Shown here: positions 1 to 12,142 of the stretch, one piece after another | Position numbering within the stretch: position 1 is the first letter of the stretch | Layout: each line of letters opens with the position of its first letter | Source: Zopfochytrium polystomum | Lineage: Eukaryota; Chytridiomycota; Chytridiomycetes; Chytridiales; Chytridiaceae | Reading direction: 5' to 3' | NCBI GenBank assembly: GCA_025765615.1 | Contig: JAIVFJ010000111.1 | Coordinates: forward strand, 124,001 to 188,000 | DNA: 64,000 bases | Program-made: the position numbers and the translations under genes | Notes under the pieces: generated by a model | Told to the model about the DNA's origin: nothing | Database searches by the model: none | What the model saw: the letters and a program-made list of their open reading frames with translations, nothing else

Positions 1-165
1 GGCTACCAACGACTAATATTTGTTCTTCAGGTCCGAGTCTGATTGCAAAGGAGTCAAAAAAAAAAAAAAAAAAAAAAAAAGGGAGCAGAACACAAAAAAA
101 AACCAGTTGTGCGGCTCTGAATGAATACCCCCATCTGGACATAACATATACACACACACTGACGA

Positions 166-196
<31 letters not shown>

Positions 197-994
197 AGAG
201 AGTGCGAGAGAGTGAGAGAGACAGAAAGAGCGGAGGACGGCCGAGAGGGAGAGAGCTAGCTAGTGAGGGAGAGGAGGGCGGCAGAGAGGAGAGAAGGCGT
301 GTGTGAGTGTGTGGAGTGTAGCGAGGGCGGGTTGGGGAGGCGCGGGGCGCCAGAGCGAAAAGAGTGGAGAGCCAACGAACCGGGGGGCTGCAACAGACTG
401 GAGGAGGAGCACCGATCAGCCATGACGAGAAACGAGAGACAGAGAGAAAGAGAGAGATAAGGGAGATAGAGGGAAAAAGAAAAAAGCATCATAGAAAGAG
501 AGGAGGGGAAAGAGAGAGAGGTGAAATTGCGCGCAACTAAATCAAAAGAGAGAAAAAAGAAAAAAAAAGGGACACACACACACACACAGACATGGCACCC
601 GCTCGACACGACACATACACACCGCATGGAGACAGAAAGAGACAGATAGAATGGGGGGGACAGGTTCATACATACAGACGGTCCCAACCGGCAGACAGGC
701 AGACAGACAGACAGCAGCCAGAAAAGCTTACGACTTCCACGCGCGCACTGGCACTCTGGCGCTGCCGCTCGTCGTTAAGCCAGTCTAGAAGAAGAAGTGG
801 AAGAATGACAACGATAAAAGGAACAACGAGGGGGGAAAAAAAAATAGAGAAGAAACATGCCATGAAAAGAAAAAAAAACAACAAGAAAGAGGCACACACA
901 CACGCACACGCACGCTCAGCAGCTCCCACTCATTCCTCGCTTTCCTTTCCTCCTATTTTTCTTTTTTTTTCTCCTCCCCACCAACCTCAACATT
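1..994. other. Intergenic low-complexity spacer
   Basis: No gene is recognised. The stretch holds an A-run near 57-80, a (CA)n microsatellite near 162-193, GA-rich repeats from about 195 to 560, further short CA tracts near 572-590 and 893-910, and CAGA repeats near 690-712. The apparent reading frames here are repeat translations. It is the 3' flank of the minus-strand START-kinase gene. Confidence 0.6.
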
Positions 995-3900
995 TCAGGG
1001 CCACAGCCGCTGCAGCGGCCGCATCCCCGCCATGCACGACTCGATGCACTTTGCTGCGTGCTCGTACACGCGGTCTGCAATCTCCTCGACGGGCCGGCGC
1101 GCCTCGATCGCGACCCACGTCAGCTTCTCGCCGTCTGACTTTTCCGCATTGTCCGCCTCCTCCGCCTCAAACACCTCCATGAACGCACTGCGGATGCTGC
1201 GCATAGCTTCGGCCTGCTCGGGCCGGTCCTTGCCCACCGCCCCCGTGCGCGCCGCCTCCTTGCCGTCCGTCGCCACCCGCAGCGCCGCAATCTCGGGCTG
1301 CAGGTCCAAAAACACGACCAGGTCCGGGTGCAGAATGCCCGAGTCGCCCAACTTGCACCACGCAAGGTCCATGCCGGGCAGCCGCTTCGACAGCGTGTAC
1401 GCGACCCCCGAGTACGCGTAGCGGTCGACCACCACCGTCGTGCCGTCGAGCAGCTGCCGCTGCAGCGCGGGCATCGCCTCGCTGCGGTTGGTCGCAAACA
1501 GCTGGTGCAGCGTGCGCTCGTCAAACTTGACCGCGCCGTTCAGGTACGTCTCGATCATCTTGCCGATCGGCGTCGACCGGTCCGGGAACCGCCACACCGC
1601 CGCCCTTTCGCCGATCCGCCGCCGCAAAATGTCGCACTGCGTCGAGATGCCCGACCGGTCCAGGCCCTCGATCACAATGAGTGCGCCGCGCGGCCGGTGC
1701 ACGTCCGCCTGCGGGATCGGCGTCGGGCTCGCAATTACGTCGATCGACGCGAGCGTCGGCATCGGCGACGGGATCGACGACGTTACGTACGACCCCGAGC
1801 CCGTCGTCAGCGGCGACCGCCAGTTTGCTGGGAACGTTGGCGGCGCGCTGACAACGTTGGCGTCGTTCTGCTGCTGCTGATGCGGGTGGTAGTAGTTTTG
1901 CGTCAGGTACGGGCGCAGCGGCACCAGGCGCGGGTTCGACCCTCCGCCGACCGATCCCATGGCGGCGGACGTCGGCCCGTGGCCGCCCGCGGAGGTCGAG
2001 TTTGAGCGGTGCTGCGGCGAGGAGGCCGGGATGAAGCGCGTGGGGGCGGTGTCGCCTTGTTGCGGAGCGCGGAACAGGATCGGCGGGGCCTGCGGGAACG
2101 GTCCGGGGGCGACCGGTGGAGCGTTCGTCGGGGACATGGGGCGGCCGTTCGACATTGAGCGGGAGCGGTCAATTGCGCCTGCGCCGGGTTTTGGTGCGGC
2201 CCCGTCGTCCGAGCCGGCGGTGCGCCGCGGCTCTATCGCCGGCGACGCCGACCCGACGCCAGAGTCGGCCTGGTCTTCAGAGTCGGAGCGGCTGGGGACG
2301 GGGCCGAGCAGGTCATCGTCCGGCGGGACGACGGGCAGCCCGGCGGCTTCGGCCGCCTTGGCCGCCTCCATGACCTGTTTCATGTGCGACACAAAGCAGG
2401 CCGACGCGGCGGGCTCTGGTGGGATGGCGGACGCGCCGTAGCGCTGCAGATAGGCGTTGACCGAGGTGTGGACCATGCAGCGGCGGGCCATCCACATGCC
2501 GGACACGCTGTGCGGCACGAGGCCCTTATAGTCCGTCTGGAGCAGGTAGCTGATGTTTGTGGACACGACGCCGGTGGAGTGCGAGATGGGCTCGAGGACC
2601 CAGCCGCTCAGCTTCATGAAGGCGCGGACGCGCTCGGGGCGCGGCGGGATCTGCGGGGACTCGATGGACGAGATGGCGACGCGGATGGTTCCGGTGGCGG
2701 CCTCGTAGTGCACGCGCTCGAGCTGGGCAAAGTCGCGCGAGCCGGAGAGCAGGCCGCCCTTGAGACTGTAGTAGGAGAGGGCGGTCGCCGAGTCCAGCGA
2801 CTCGACGTGGTGGCTCTCTTGGAACCACGGGTCCCCTGGTTGGGTCGATTGTTGGTTTGGGTTTTTTGGTTTGGTTCAGTATGGGTTCGCGGTACAGACA
2901 CGCGAAGGGATGGGAGAGGGGGAGAGAGAGAGAGACAGAGAGACAGAGAGAAAGAGAGATAGAGACTGAGAGACTGAGAAAGCGAGAGACAGACAGACGG
3001 AGAGACCGAGGGACAGAGAGACACACTCGTTCACAACCACTTGAAACAATCAACCAACTAAATACTCACACAGGCCCGGCACCCTGAGCAAACCCAGCAC
3101 CGTGATCGGCTCAAAGCCCTTGACGACGCCGACGCCCATGTACACGGGGATGGAGCTGTTGCCGCCGCCCGCCTGGAACGGGTTGTCCGTCTTTTGCCGC
3201 CGTAGCACCAGCGTGCGCGACGAGTGCGACTGCTCGTCGCGCCACACGTTGGGCTCCTCCATAAAGTAGTGCAGCGCCTGCACGTTGCGCTTGGCCGTCT
3301 CGATCAGCGCCGCGCGCGTCGCTGGCGGCGTCGTTGTCGACGTAGTCGTGCCCGTCGTCGACGTCGAGTTGCGCCGCGACAGGCCGCTGCTCGCCGTCGC
3401 CACGGTGCTCGGCGGGTTGTTGTTACTAGTGTTGTTGTTGATGCTATTGTTGTTGTCGGGTGTCGGCGACGTTGACACGCGCTGCTGCTGCTGCTGCTGC
3501 TGCCACGACGACGACAGCGAGCTCTTTTCGTTGGATCCGGTTGCCGACGGCGGAGCCGCCGGTCCAGCTGCCGGCGGTGGTGGAAGCTGCGCCTGCCCTT
3601 GTTGTTGTTGATGTTGCGCAAGCGTCGGCGGCGGCAAGACGAACGCGCCGGGCATCTGCGCCCCAGGAGAGACGTACGAAAAGTGTTCGGAGCGCGAAGA
3701 GGCGGAGGTGGGGTCGTGCACGGAAAAGCTGGACGCCTGGGAGAGGTACGGGACGGCGGTGGACGGCGAGCTGCCGGACGGCGAGCTGTACGATTTGGTC
3801 ATTTCGAGGAACGCATCCGAGTTTTTCCGCTGCGACGCCGGGGGCAGCTGCTCCAGCAGGTCCTGCACGTCCTGCGGCGGGGGCGGTGGCGGCGGGAGCT

Positions 3901-5017
3901 GCAGCTGCGGCAGCGGCGCAACCTGCGGCTGCTCGCGGATGTAGGCTTGGTACATTTGGTGCTGCGAGTTCTGGCGCATCAGGAGGACCCGCTCACGCTG
4001 GAGGAGGTCGGGATCGGACGGCGCCGGGTACGAGGCGCCTCGGACGGGAAGCGGGACGTCGGCGGGATACGGGTACTGCAGCGCACCACGCTGCTGCTGG
4101 TGCTGGTGGAACGCCTGGGGCTGCCTCTGCTCCAGCTGCACAAACGACTTGTAGTACTGATCCATTGGAATCTGCGGTGCCCCGGGCGCAAACGCTTGCG
4201 CAAACTGCGACTGCCGATTCAGCATCTCCCACGCCATCTGCTGCTCTTGGTTCTCAATGACGTGCGCCCACGAGGCGGGGTCGGCGCTGTTGTTGTAGAG
4301 AATGTTGTGGACGGCATTGTTGAAGCCACCGCTGTTGGCGCCGGCGTTGTAGCCGGCGTTATAGCCGGCGTTGTAGCCGCCGCCAACGTTGTTGTAGCCT
4401 CCTCCTCCCTGGCCGTTGCTGCCACTGGCGCTGCTCAACGGCCCAGCGCTCACGTACGATCCTTCATTCGCGTAGTCAAAGCTTGCCACGGACTGTCCGT
4501 GGGGTCTACCAGCCACCCCGCCCGTCACCCCCGCACCAGCCCCGCTTCCGCTGCCGACGCTGCTGCCGTAGCTTCCAAAGTGAGTTCCGGGCGTCGAATT
4601 CTTGCGGTTGAGGCCGGGCATCGGGATCGAGGCGGACGCCCCCGCCGAGGCGGGCGGCAGGGACATTTGCATCAGTGGCGACGAAGGGTGCGCGGCCGAG
4701 GGGGACGTTCCGAATGCGAACGAGGACGGGGAAGCCGCGGGAGACGGGCCGCCTCCAGCTCTGCGTTGCTGTTGCTGTTGCTGCTGCTGATGCCGGATGG
4801 CCATCGCAGCGCTGCCGTTGGGCCCGCGGATGCTGCCCGATGCGGAGAGGGCAGCCCCGGCGTGGCTGGCGCCGGCAACGCTGCTGCTGAACGAACTGCT
4901 GCGCAGCATGGCGGAGGTCATGGCGTCGCTTCTGCCGTATTCGTTGCTGCCGTTTTTGGAGTCTGGGCCGGCGAGGGCGGCTAGCGCCGCGAGGGCGGCC
5001 GTTGAGGAGGACGCCAT
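995..5017 (-). CDS. START domain fused to a thymidylate-kinase-like domain, P-loop lysine missing
   Basis: Two exons, complement(995..2835, 3070..5017), with a 234-bp intron (GTGAGTATT donor at 3069, CCAG acceptor at 2836-2837). Phases close exactly and predict 1262 residues. Residues about 1-560 are Ser/Gln/Asn-rich low complexity. About 565-780 match a START lipid-transfer domain that crosses the splice (LWDPWFQES after the junction). A Ser/Pro-rich linker follows. About 1030-1262 form a thymidylate-kinase domain with the FPDRSTPIG segment and the DRYAYSGVAYT motif. In the P-loop, GLDRSGIST has Ile1046 (codon 1646-1648) where NMP kinases have Lys, and the GERYE-type lid motif of the neighbouring paralogue is absent. 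Both domains share one uninterrupted exon-2 frame, so the fusion is not a splicing guess. I infer a lipid-sensing or scaffold protein with a pseudokinase tail. The far N-terminal start is the first Met of the long frame. Confidence 0.85.
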
Positions 5018-5931
5018 GTGCTGCTAGGGTGGTGAGAACGAGAGAACGATGGAGCGAGAGAGCGCGGAGGGGAAGGAGGTTGAGGTGGTCCGTGGTCGCG
5101 GAAGTGCAAACCACGACCGACGACGCAAGCTAGCGACGACGACGAGTGAGTGATTAGTCTGCGGCCAGAGAGAGATCGATGATGAAGCGCGAGAGGAGGA
5201 AGAGCTAAGGTTATTTGCACAGTAAGGGGGTAGCGAAGAGGAGGCGGGCAGTGAGAAAGTGAGAGGGAGAGTGAGTGAGAGAGTGTGTGTGTGAGAGTAA
5301 GTGTGAGAGAGAGAGAGCGGCGAGGCAGCGGCGGCAGCGGCAGGCGGGCGGCCCCACAGAGAGTTGCAAGGGAGAAGCAACAGAGACAGAGAATGGAGTG
5401 GGGCGAGAAAGTATAGAGCGCGAGAGAGAGACAGAGAGAGAGAAAGACAGAGAAAGAGAGAGAGAAGAGAGCAGGGCTACATACAGACCACCGACAGAGA
5501 GAGGGACAGGGCCTCAAATCGGACCACGTTGCTAATTCTGCGGGTGACGTCGGCTGATCGGGGAAGGGCTAAAAAACCGTGTCTCCCTCTCTGTCTGCAT
5601 CCCTTTCGATATCGCACCTACCTACGATGAGGGCCAGTGTCGAGCGCGTCCTTTTCTCCCACACCTCTCTCGCTCTCTCCCTCTCTCTCTCTCTCCCTCC
5701 CTCACTCATCCAGCACGCCCTCTGTCCCCATGCTTGCCTCACTGCCAAGTCTCGAATCTCTAATACGAATTCTACTTTTTTTTTTTGGTTTGCTTGCTTT
5801 TTGCAATTTATTTCGTTTGTCTTTTATCTTTTCTGTTCGCATTCCCCAATCGATGGAAAAATTTGGGGGAGGAGAGAGAGGCAGCGAGAGACAGGGAAAT
5901 AGAGAGAGAAGAGGAGAGAGTGAGAGAGAGA

Positions 5932-5972
<41 letters not shown>

Positions 5973-6716
5973 GGCCTCTCTCCAACCTTTTCTTCGTTGT
6001 GCGCCGAACAAACTGGATCAAAGACAGCTCGTCGGGCGGAAAAAAAGCATAGGAATGCCTCCTCATTTGGAATTTTTCAAAACATGCTGGTTTCTCTAGC
6101 GGATTTGTGGAAAGAAAAAAAAAAAAAAAAAAAAAAGCGGAAATTTTTTTTCATATCCGTTGTACTCTAAGAGACAAAATGTGGTCAAATGTGAGCAGAG
6201 GGCGACGGAAACAAAAAGCCAAAATCAGCAAAATCGGAAACCGTGTTGGGACAAGAAATGAAAGAAGAAGAATTACATAAAAAAGTGATAACAAAGGGAA
6301 AAGTCGAGAGAAATATCATCATCAGACAGACACCACAACCCCGCACATGACTTTTCATTCTTTTTTTTTCCCGTTCGCATCCGTTCCACGTTTCTTTTCT
6401 TACTTTTTTTTCCATCCGTTGTGTTGTGTGTTGTTTCCGGCAGCTGAAACAACACGTGAAAAAGCCAAGGGACAGGAGCCCTCTCTCTGTCCGCAAAATG
6501 GTGCCGTCCTAACTCTTCGCAACCCCTCGCTGCTGCTGTTGCTGCTACCTAGCCGCCCGGGCCTACGAGAAACTGAAACTAACAGCAGCGAACCGGTCTC
6601 ATGGGATTCGAGAATATACTGCCGCACGCGGGCTTGACTGCGCTGAGCGCGGTTTTGAGTAGGTTGCGGGGTCGCTTGGTGGGTGTGTGGGTATCAGAAC
6701 GAGAGAGAGACAGAAA

Positions 6717-6781
<65 letters not shown>

Positions 6782-7319
6782 AGAGAAAGAGGTGACTTTG
6801 TGGGTGTGCGTGTGTCATGGCCCAAGCGCGCATAAAAACATTATCATTCGCACACAGCGGATCAAATATGCAAAGCAATGTAAAACAGATTAGATTCTGC
6901 AGCAGCATATTTGTTATGAAGAGTAAATAATAAATACCGTGATTAATGTAAAATTCTTTTTTTTTTTTTATTGTTCCTTTTTCCCAACGCTTGGACGGCG
7001 TGAAAATTGCTTGCGCCAGCTAATCAGCATAGGCTCAATGCAAAAGAAGAAGGACGAATAGCGCGCCACACACTCACCTCGTGAATGGAAAAGCGAAAAA
7101 TTGCCGCCTCTCAAATGAAAGTGATTGGGAGACGCGTTTGGCACAGTCACAGTTATCGGCATCGCGGCGGACTTGATCGACGTATTAATAATCGTCGGGG
7201 CAGCATTACAATAAAATTGGATATCTGCTTGTCGTTGTTCTAACATTATTTATTTTTCTTCTTCTGTTTTTTTTTTTTTTTGTTTGTTTGTTTGCTCGTT
7301 TGTTTGGATGGTTTCACGA
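5018..7319. other. Repeat-rich spacer between the two kinase genes
   Basis: No gene is supported. It contains GA-rich tracts at about 5250-5470 directly upstream of the START-kinase start, a (TG)n run at about 5934-5967, an A-run at about 6114-6136 and a (GA)n run at about 6719-6774. Reading frames here translate to Ser/Leu or Arg/Glu repeats. Confidence 0.6.
6719..6774. repeat. (GA)n microsatellite
   Basis: An almost uninterrupted GA dinucleotide run read directly from the sequence. Confidence 0.95.
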
Positions 7320-9009
7320 TCACAGCGACTGCGACTGCTGCTGCGCCAGCTGCGCCCGCGCCGCCCACGACCAGAGCAGGCCCAGCTGTTTTCCGCCGCG
7401 TGCGCATTCTTCCACTGCGGGCCACGCCGCCTCAAACACACGGTCCGCGACCTGATCCGGCCTGGCGCTGGCGTCCACCGTCTGGTTTCAGTTTTTTTTT
7501 TTTTTTTTTTTTTGTGTGTTTTTTGTTGTTTTGGAGCAGACAGAAAGACAGAAACGGACGGAGGTGGATGAATTGTCGGATAAACGCCGCAGATGGATAA
7601 TCAGCGCATAATTAATCATGCGTGAGAAAAGACAAAAAATGAGCCAAAAAAAAAAAGCCCGTGCGACCCCCACAGCCCACAACCCGCGCCACCCAACCTC
7701 GCTCTTGAGCCGGCGGTATTGGCCCTTCAACAGCTCACAAGGGAACAAGACGAAGAGAATAAAAGAAAAGGGGGGAAGGAATACCACTCACCACCCACGT
7801 TGTCGTCGCCGTCATCGCTGCGACGCCCGACCCCGCCGCCGCGGTCTCACCCTCTTCCACAACGTCCTCGTCCGCATCCCCACCCTGCTGCTTGTTCTGC
7901 TGCTGCTGCTGCTTCGCCTCCGCCGCCATTGCGTGGAACGCCTCGCGCACGCGCCGCATGAAGTCGACGCGCTCGTAGCGCTCGCCGCCAAACCCGCCGC
8001 GCGCCGCCGCCGCCTCCGCCGGCAGGTCCAGGAACACGACCGCGTCCGGCGCGAGCAGACGCGCGTCCGCCGCCTTGCACCAGGACGCGTCGAGGAGGGG
8101 GTTGTTCTGCGTTGTTGCGTGTTTGGCCGGGGGTTGTTGCGTGTTGAGTGTTGAGTGTTGCATGTGCGTGATAAGGTGGTGGAAATCAAAAGGCAAATTA
8201 ACACAAGCCCACACACGCACTCGCACGCACTCACACACACACACACGCACGCACATAAATACCTTGGCCAGCGTGTACGCGACGCCCGAGTACGCGTAGC
8301 GGTCGACCACGACGGTTGTCCCGCCGAGCAGCAACCGCCGCAGCTCGGGCCTTGTGATTGTATTTTTGGGTGTGCATTTGTTGGTTTTTTTTTTTTCCAC
8401 ATGAAGAAGTACGGGTGGTCGTTGTGAGTGAAACAACAGACAGATACTTTCATCACACACACACACACACACACACACACCAGTTCCATGCAAAAAAAAA
8501 AAAGCAAGCCGAACGTACATGGCCTCGCTGCGGTTCGCGGCAAACAGCTGGTGGATAGTGCGGTCGTCCAGGTCCGTCGTGCCCTTGAGGTACGCGTCGA
8601 TCATGGCGCCGATCGGCGTTGTGCGGTCTTGTGTTTTTGGGTGTTTGTAGTCATGCCGTAGGTTGGTCGGAGAGGGTTTTTGGTATTCAAACGCATTCAA
8701 CACGCGCGCAGCACACACACACACACACACTCACAGCACCGTTTCTTTGTTACCTGGAAACCGCCACGGCACGACGGCGGGCCGAAACGCCGCCGTCGTG
8801 GTCGTCGTGGTCGTCGTGGTCGTCGTCGTCGTCGCGACGAGCAGGGACGGCAGCCGCGCGGCGATGCGCTGCACGAGCGTCGCGCACTGGGTCGACTTGC
8901 CCGCGCGGTCGACGCCTTCGACGACAATGAGCGCCCCGCGCGGCGGAGGCGGATGCGGATGCGGATGCGGCGGATGCAGATGGCGGTGGTGGTGCGGCGA
9001 TGGCGGCAT
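7320..9009 (-). CDS. CDC8: Thymidylate kinase (dTMP kinase), five exons
   Basis: Predicted exons complement(7320..7481, 7792..8106, 8263..8350, 8519..8627, 8754..9009); all phases agree and total 310 codons (309 residues). The enzyme phosphorylates dTMP to dTDP. Visible motifs: intact P-loop EGVDRAGKST with Lys38; the FP-D-R-T-TPIG segment assembled across intron 1; NRSEAM; DRYAYSGVAYTLAK; and a lid with GGFGGERYE. The C-terminus runs through TVDASARP to a TGA at 7320. Oddities are a His/Pro-rich N-terminus, a run of 13 Thr codons between the P-loop and the FP motif, a Gln/Asn-rich patch after the lid helix, and introns packed with GT/GA dinucleotide repeats. It lies head-to-tail with the START-fused paralogue and is likely the working enzyme. 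The Met at 9009 is the first in frame; an upstream start cannot be excluded. Confidence 0.88.
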
Positions 9010-10179
9010 TCCGCTGTCGATGTTGCTTGCGCGCGAATGCCTGCGATGCCTGCGATTGTGTGTGTGCTTTGTGTGTGTGTGTGTGTGTGTGTGTGCTGTG
9101 TGTGTGTGCGTGCGTGTGCTGTGTGCGTGCGCTGTGTGCGTGCGTGCGTGCGTGTGCTAGTTCTTCGTCTTTTTCGTCTTCTTCTTCTTCTTCAACTTCT
9201 TGTCCGATCGTCCGTCCGTCCAACCAAGCCCAGACTAATCAAATAATAAACAAACATTCCTTGTCGCGCTTTTTCACAAAGACAAAAAAAAAAAAAGCTT
9301 CCCCCATTCACATTGCGAGGTGTTGGTTGACGGTTCCTCTCGGCCCGCTTCGGCAAAACGACTTTGCAGAGTGGAGTCAGGGCGGTTGACAGAGTCCATT
9401 GGAGATGACTGCAGCAGGCAGGGTCAAAGAATACCACAAAGGACAAAATCCAATAAAGTGGATACACAGCAGACACAGTAAAAGTACTACATGCTGAAGG
9501 TCTGGAAGTAAGAAGCTAAGATGTCATAGTGCACTGGTTCGTGCGCACATGTGCGCATGCTAAGTGCTGGGGTTTGAATCCCCACTGGCGTAATGCTCTT
9601 ACTCGACGTTGAGCCAAGTGTGAATGCATTTTAGTTTGTCCACAGAGGGACCTTAGCTTAGATCGCGCATATTTTCTAGTTCATAATTGAACTCTTCCCA
9701 TGAAGCCAAGGCTGTGTGCCACCGGCTAGGTCCAACAACACATTTCCCATTCCCAAGATTGATTTAGTATGACATGCCAATGCTTTAGTTGTGGGTGAAT
9801 CAGCACGTTGACTCCTCACAAGGTGGGCAAGAAACCAAGGTACCCAATTTACCCTCCGAAATGCACTCTTTTCGTTATAAACCCAAATTACTCCTGTCTC
9901 CCCTGTATGAAAATATGCCCCTATCAGAATGAAAAATCGATTAGGGTTTGTTATGAATCACCCTCTGGAAATCTCTGGAACCTTCTGGAACACTCCCTCA
10001 TGGAACCTTGTGGAACCTCCTGGAACCTTCTTTGCTTTCCTGACTTGTCTTGTTGTCATTGGTATCATTGGTAACCTTGTATTACTAATTGCTCTTTCTG
10101 GAACTTTCTTGGAGTTTTGACAAGGAAGACTCTCAAAGGGTATAAAAGGGGGATGGAGGACCTCTCACATCCCTCAAGT
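9010..10179. other. Spacer leading into mobile DNA, with a tRNA-like remnant
   Basis: A TG/TGCG-repeat stretch covers about 9055-9160. CpG becomes scarce after about 9400. Near 9530-9605 there is a perfect 16-bp palindrome (9542-9557) followed by a T-arm-like element, TGGGG-TTTGAAT-CCCCA, suggesting a tRNA-derived SINE remnant. No protein-coding gene is supported. Confidence 0.5.
10141..10148 (+). promoter_or_regulatory. TATA box of the plus-strand LTR
   Basis: TATAAAAG sits 5' of the repeat shared with 57.4-57.8 kb, as expected for the U3/R boundary of an LTR transcribed on the plus strand. This is inferred from sequence alone. Confidence 0.55.
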
Positions 10180-10600
10180 TGTAAACAGTCTACTCTGAGT
10201 GAGTGAGTGGAAGGAGTGAATGAAGTGGGGATGTGTGTTTGTGAGTGGTCCTTCTCTCCAACTTGGAGAGAAAGAGAAAAAACTCTGTTATGAATTATTG
10301 ATACATGATGATGATATACACGCTGTTATAGTTGCTAGGCAAGTGTGACTGGCACAGGGTAAAAACCTCTCCTATATTATCTGCTTGAGCAGAGGAGGAG
10401 GAAAACTGTTGACACTGTGTTTCCGTTCCACTTAATACTCGGAGTATTTGTCATCAGCCCAAGCCAGCGCCCAGGTCTGCATTGGTGGGGCTCGCTCTCC
10501 CATGGGAACCGTGAGAACGATAACTGGCAGTCACATTAGGTTTGGGTCCGTCTTGTGCCTCTTGCTGCTAACCATTCAGTTCCACCTTAACAAAAGTGAA
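10180..10600 (+). repeat. LTR-like repeat, copy A (plus orientation)
   Basis: This roughly 420-bp stretch recurs as an inverted copy at about 57375-57757. Shared blocks include the GAGTGAGTGAGTGGAAGGAG segment, the ATGAATTATTGATACATGAT segment, and ACTTAATACTCGGAGTATTT. Where the copies differ, copy A often keeps CpG and the other copy has TpG or CpA. The TATA box at 10141 marks plus-strand orientation, opposite to the coding fragment that begins at about 10630. Confidence 0.75.
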
Positions 10601-10625
10601 TTATTGTTTCCAATACAATCATCAC

Positions 10626-10677
10626 TCCTCTCAGTTCCTTGTCTGCTTTGCCCTGTCCTGCCATGTTCCTGACATTG
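10626..10677 (+). repeat. Retroelement leader fragment, inverted copy of 23545-23597
   Basis: The block starting CTCCTCTCAGTTCCTTGTCT and ending near GTTCCTGACAT reappears on the minus strand at about 23597-23545, just ahead of the gag gene. It therefore looks like the 5' leader of the same element family, here joined head-on to the antisense end of the protease fragment. Confidence 0.7.
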
Positions 10678-11734
10678 CTGCATCATGCCTTGTCTTGAGT
10701 ATCTCAAGTTTTTCCTCTTCTTGGCTGATTTGAATCTTGTGAGGCTTGGGGTCCTTGGAAATAGCATGGGCGCACACACTGTCAGGAAGCAGTGAAAGGT
10801 GTGTCTTGGATGGTGGGGTGAAACCATCTCCCCCTTCAGGTGCAACGTCTGTCCTTCTGCGCTCATCAGCAGTGGGGCATGAAATCTTGACTGGGAACTG
10901 TGATTCTTGAATCTTTGACTGAGAGTTCTGTTCTTGGCAAAGACTGTGAGCTGTGGAACTTGAATCTTGAATGTGGACTGTGAACTGTGGTTCTTGAATC
11001 TTTGACTGTGGGTTCTGTGAACTAGAGTCTTGGCCATGACTGTGAGCTCTATGAGCTCTACTTGAATCTTGACTGTGAACTGTGAACTGTGGAACTTGAG
11101 TCTTGGCTGGCTGTGAACCTTGAATCAAGGACTTGCGAGCATGAGACTTGGAGGCTTCACTTGAGTTTTGGGTGGCTGTTCCAATTGGTGGAGGTTGGAC
11201 TTGACCAGTGACCCAATCAATGGCAGGGTTCTGGGCTTGCAGCCATGGTAATCCCAGGATGACAGAGAATGTGGGTGAGCCAAGATCCAATACTTCCAGG
11301 TTGACCATGGATGGTGGAAAGCCTTGGATGTGGAGGTTTTGCTTGGTTTCATGGCTGATTTCCTTGAACAGAGCATGATTGGCAAAGTGGACCTTGAGGG
11401 GTGTGGATTTCTTGATGGTTGGAATGGGGCAAGGCTTGACAAGGGTGGCATCAATGATGTTGCAGAATGATCCAGAGTCTATAAGGGCCTTGGTTGTGAT
11501 GGTTGACTTGGGTGAGAGTTGAATCTTGACATCCATGGTGAGTTGGTGGGGGTTGGAATCTGAGGTGTTTGTGGTGCTGGTGGTGGTGATGAAGCAGGGG
11601 TAGCTTGGAGAAGGGTCCAGGAATTGCCCCTCAGTGAGCCTGGACCTGGGAGTTTGGGTGCTTCTTCCTTGGGCAGTCCTTGACAGCGTGTTCCTTGGAG
11701 CCACAGTAGAAACACAGTCCCTGCTGGGCCCTCC
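10631..11734 (-). pseudogene. Ty3/gypsy-type gag 3' end (CCHC knuckle) and retropepsin fragment
   Basis: Read on the minus strand from 11734, the sequence encodes QQGLCFYCG followed by a complete CX2CX4HX4C zinc knuckle (Cys-FY-Cys-GSKE-His-AVKD-Cys). The next frame (+1) gives a retropepsin-like domain with ALIDSGSFCNIID as the aspartate active-site segment and the VILGLPWL segment typical of retroelement proteases. The +1 shift between knuckle and protease could be programmed or decay. No reverse transcriptase or integrase follows; the frame runs into antisense leader sequence near 10677. Its missing gag N-terminal part lies at 22675-23510 beyond a 10.94-kb insertion. CpG is strongly depleted. 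Confidence 0.8.
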
Positions 11735-12142
11735 TGTGAGACTGTGCTCTCTAACTCCTCACCTAGGGCTATAGGTGGAAACTAGAGCATGGACCTAAAT
11801 ACCAATCCTGACTAATGAAAAGGGGCAAAAGGAGGGTGTCTAGGGGCACTAGACAGGAAAGTGTATTTGGAGTCTTAAAAAGCCCAAGAAAAACACAAAT
11901 AAATCTCTACACCCCAAAACGGGCAGAAGGTTGGAGGGTATTCTGACTCCGCCTGGGTTCAACAAGTATTCGTGACAAAGCAAGGAGAAGGTTGGGGGCA
12001 CTCATGTTGAACCAAGGTCCGACATGTCATGTCTGGCGCAGACGTGGAAATCAGATGCTGTGGAATATTTCCTTGTAGTTAGTTACACACACACACGCAC
12101 GCACAGAGCGAAACCGAATGGGGCTTGGTGTGCGTGTGCGAC

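Noticed and set aside
256..687. Overlapping Ser/Leu- and Arg-rich open frames on both strands
   Set aside because: They translate GA/CT and CA repeats; no domain, and both strands are open for the same compositional reason.
1120..2441. Long open frames on both strands antisense or out of frame with the START-kinase gene
   Set aside because: Arg/Pro/Ala-rich shadows caused by GC-rich codons of the real minus-strand gene.
9529..9605. tRNA gene with a perfect T-arm
   Set aside because: No convincing acceptor, D or anticodon arms; more likely a SINE head.
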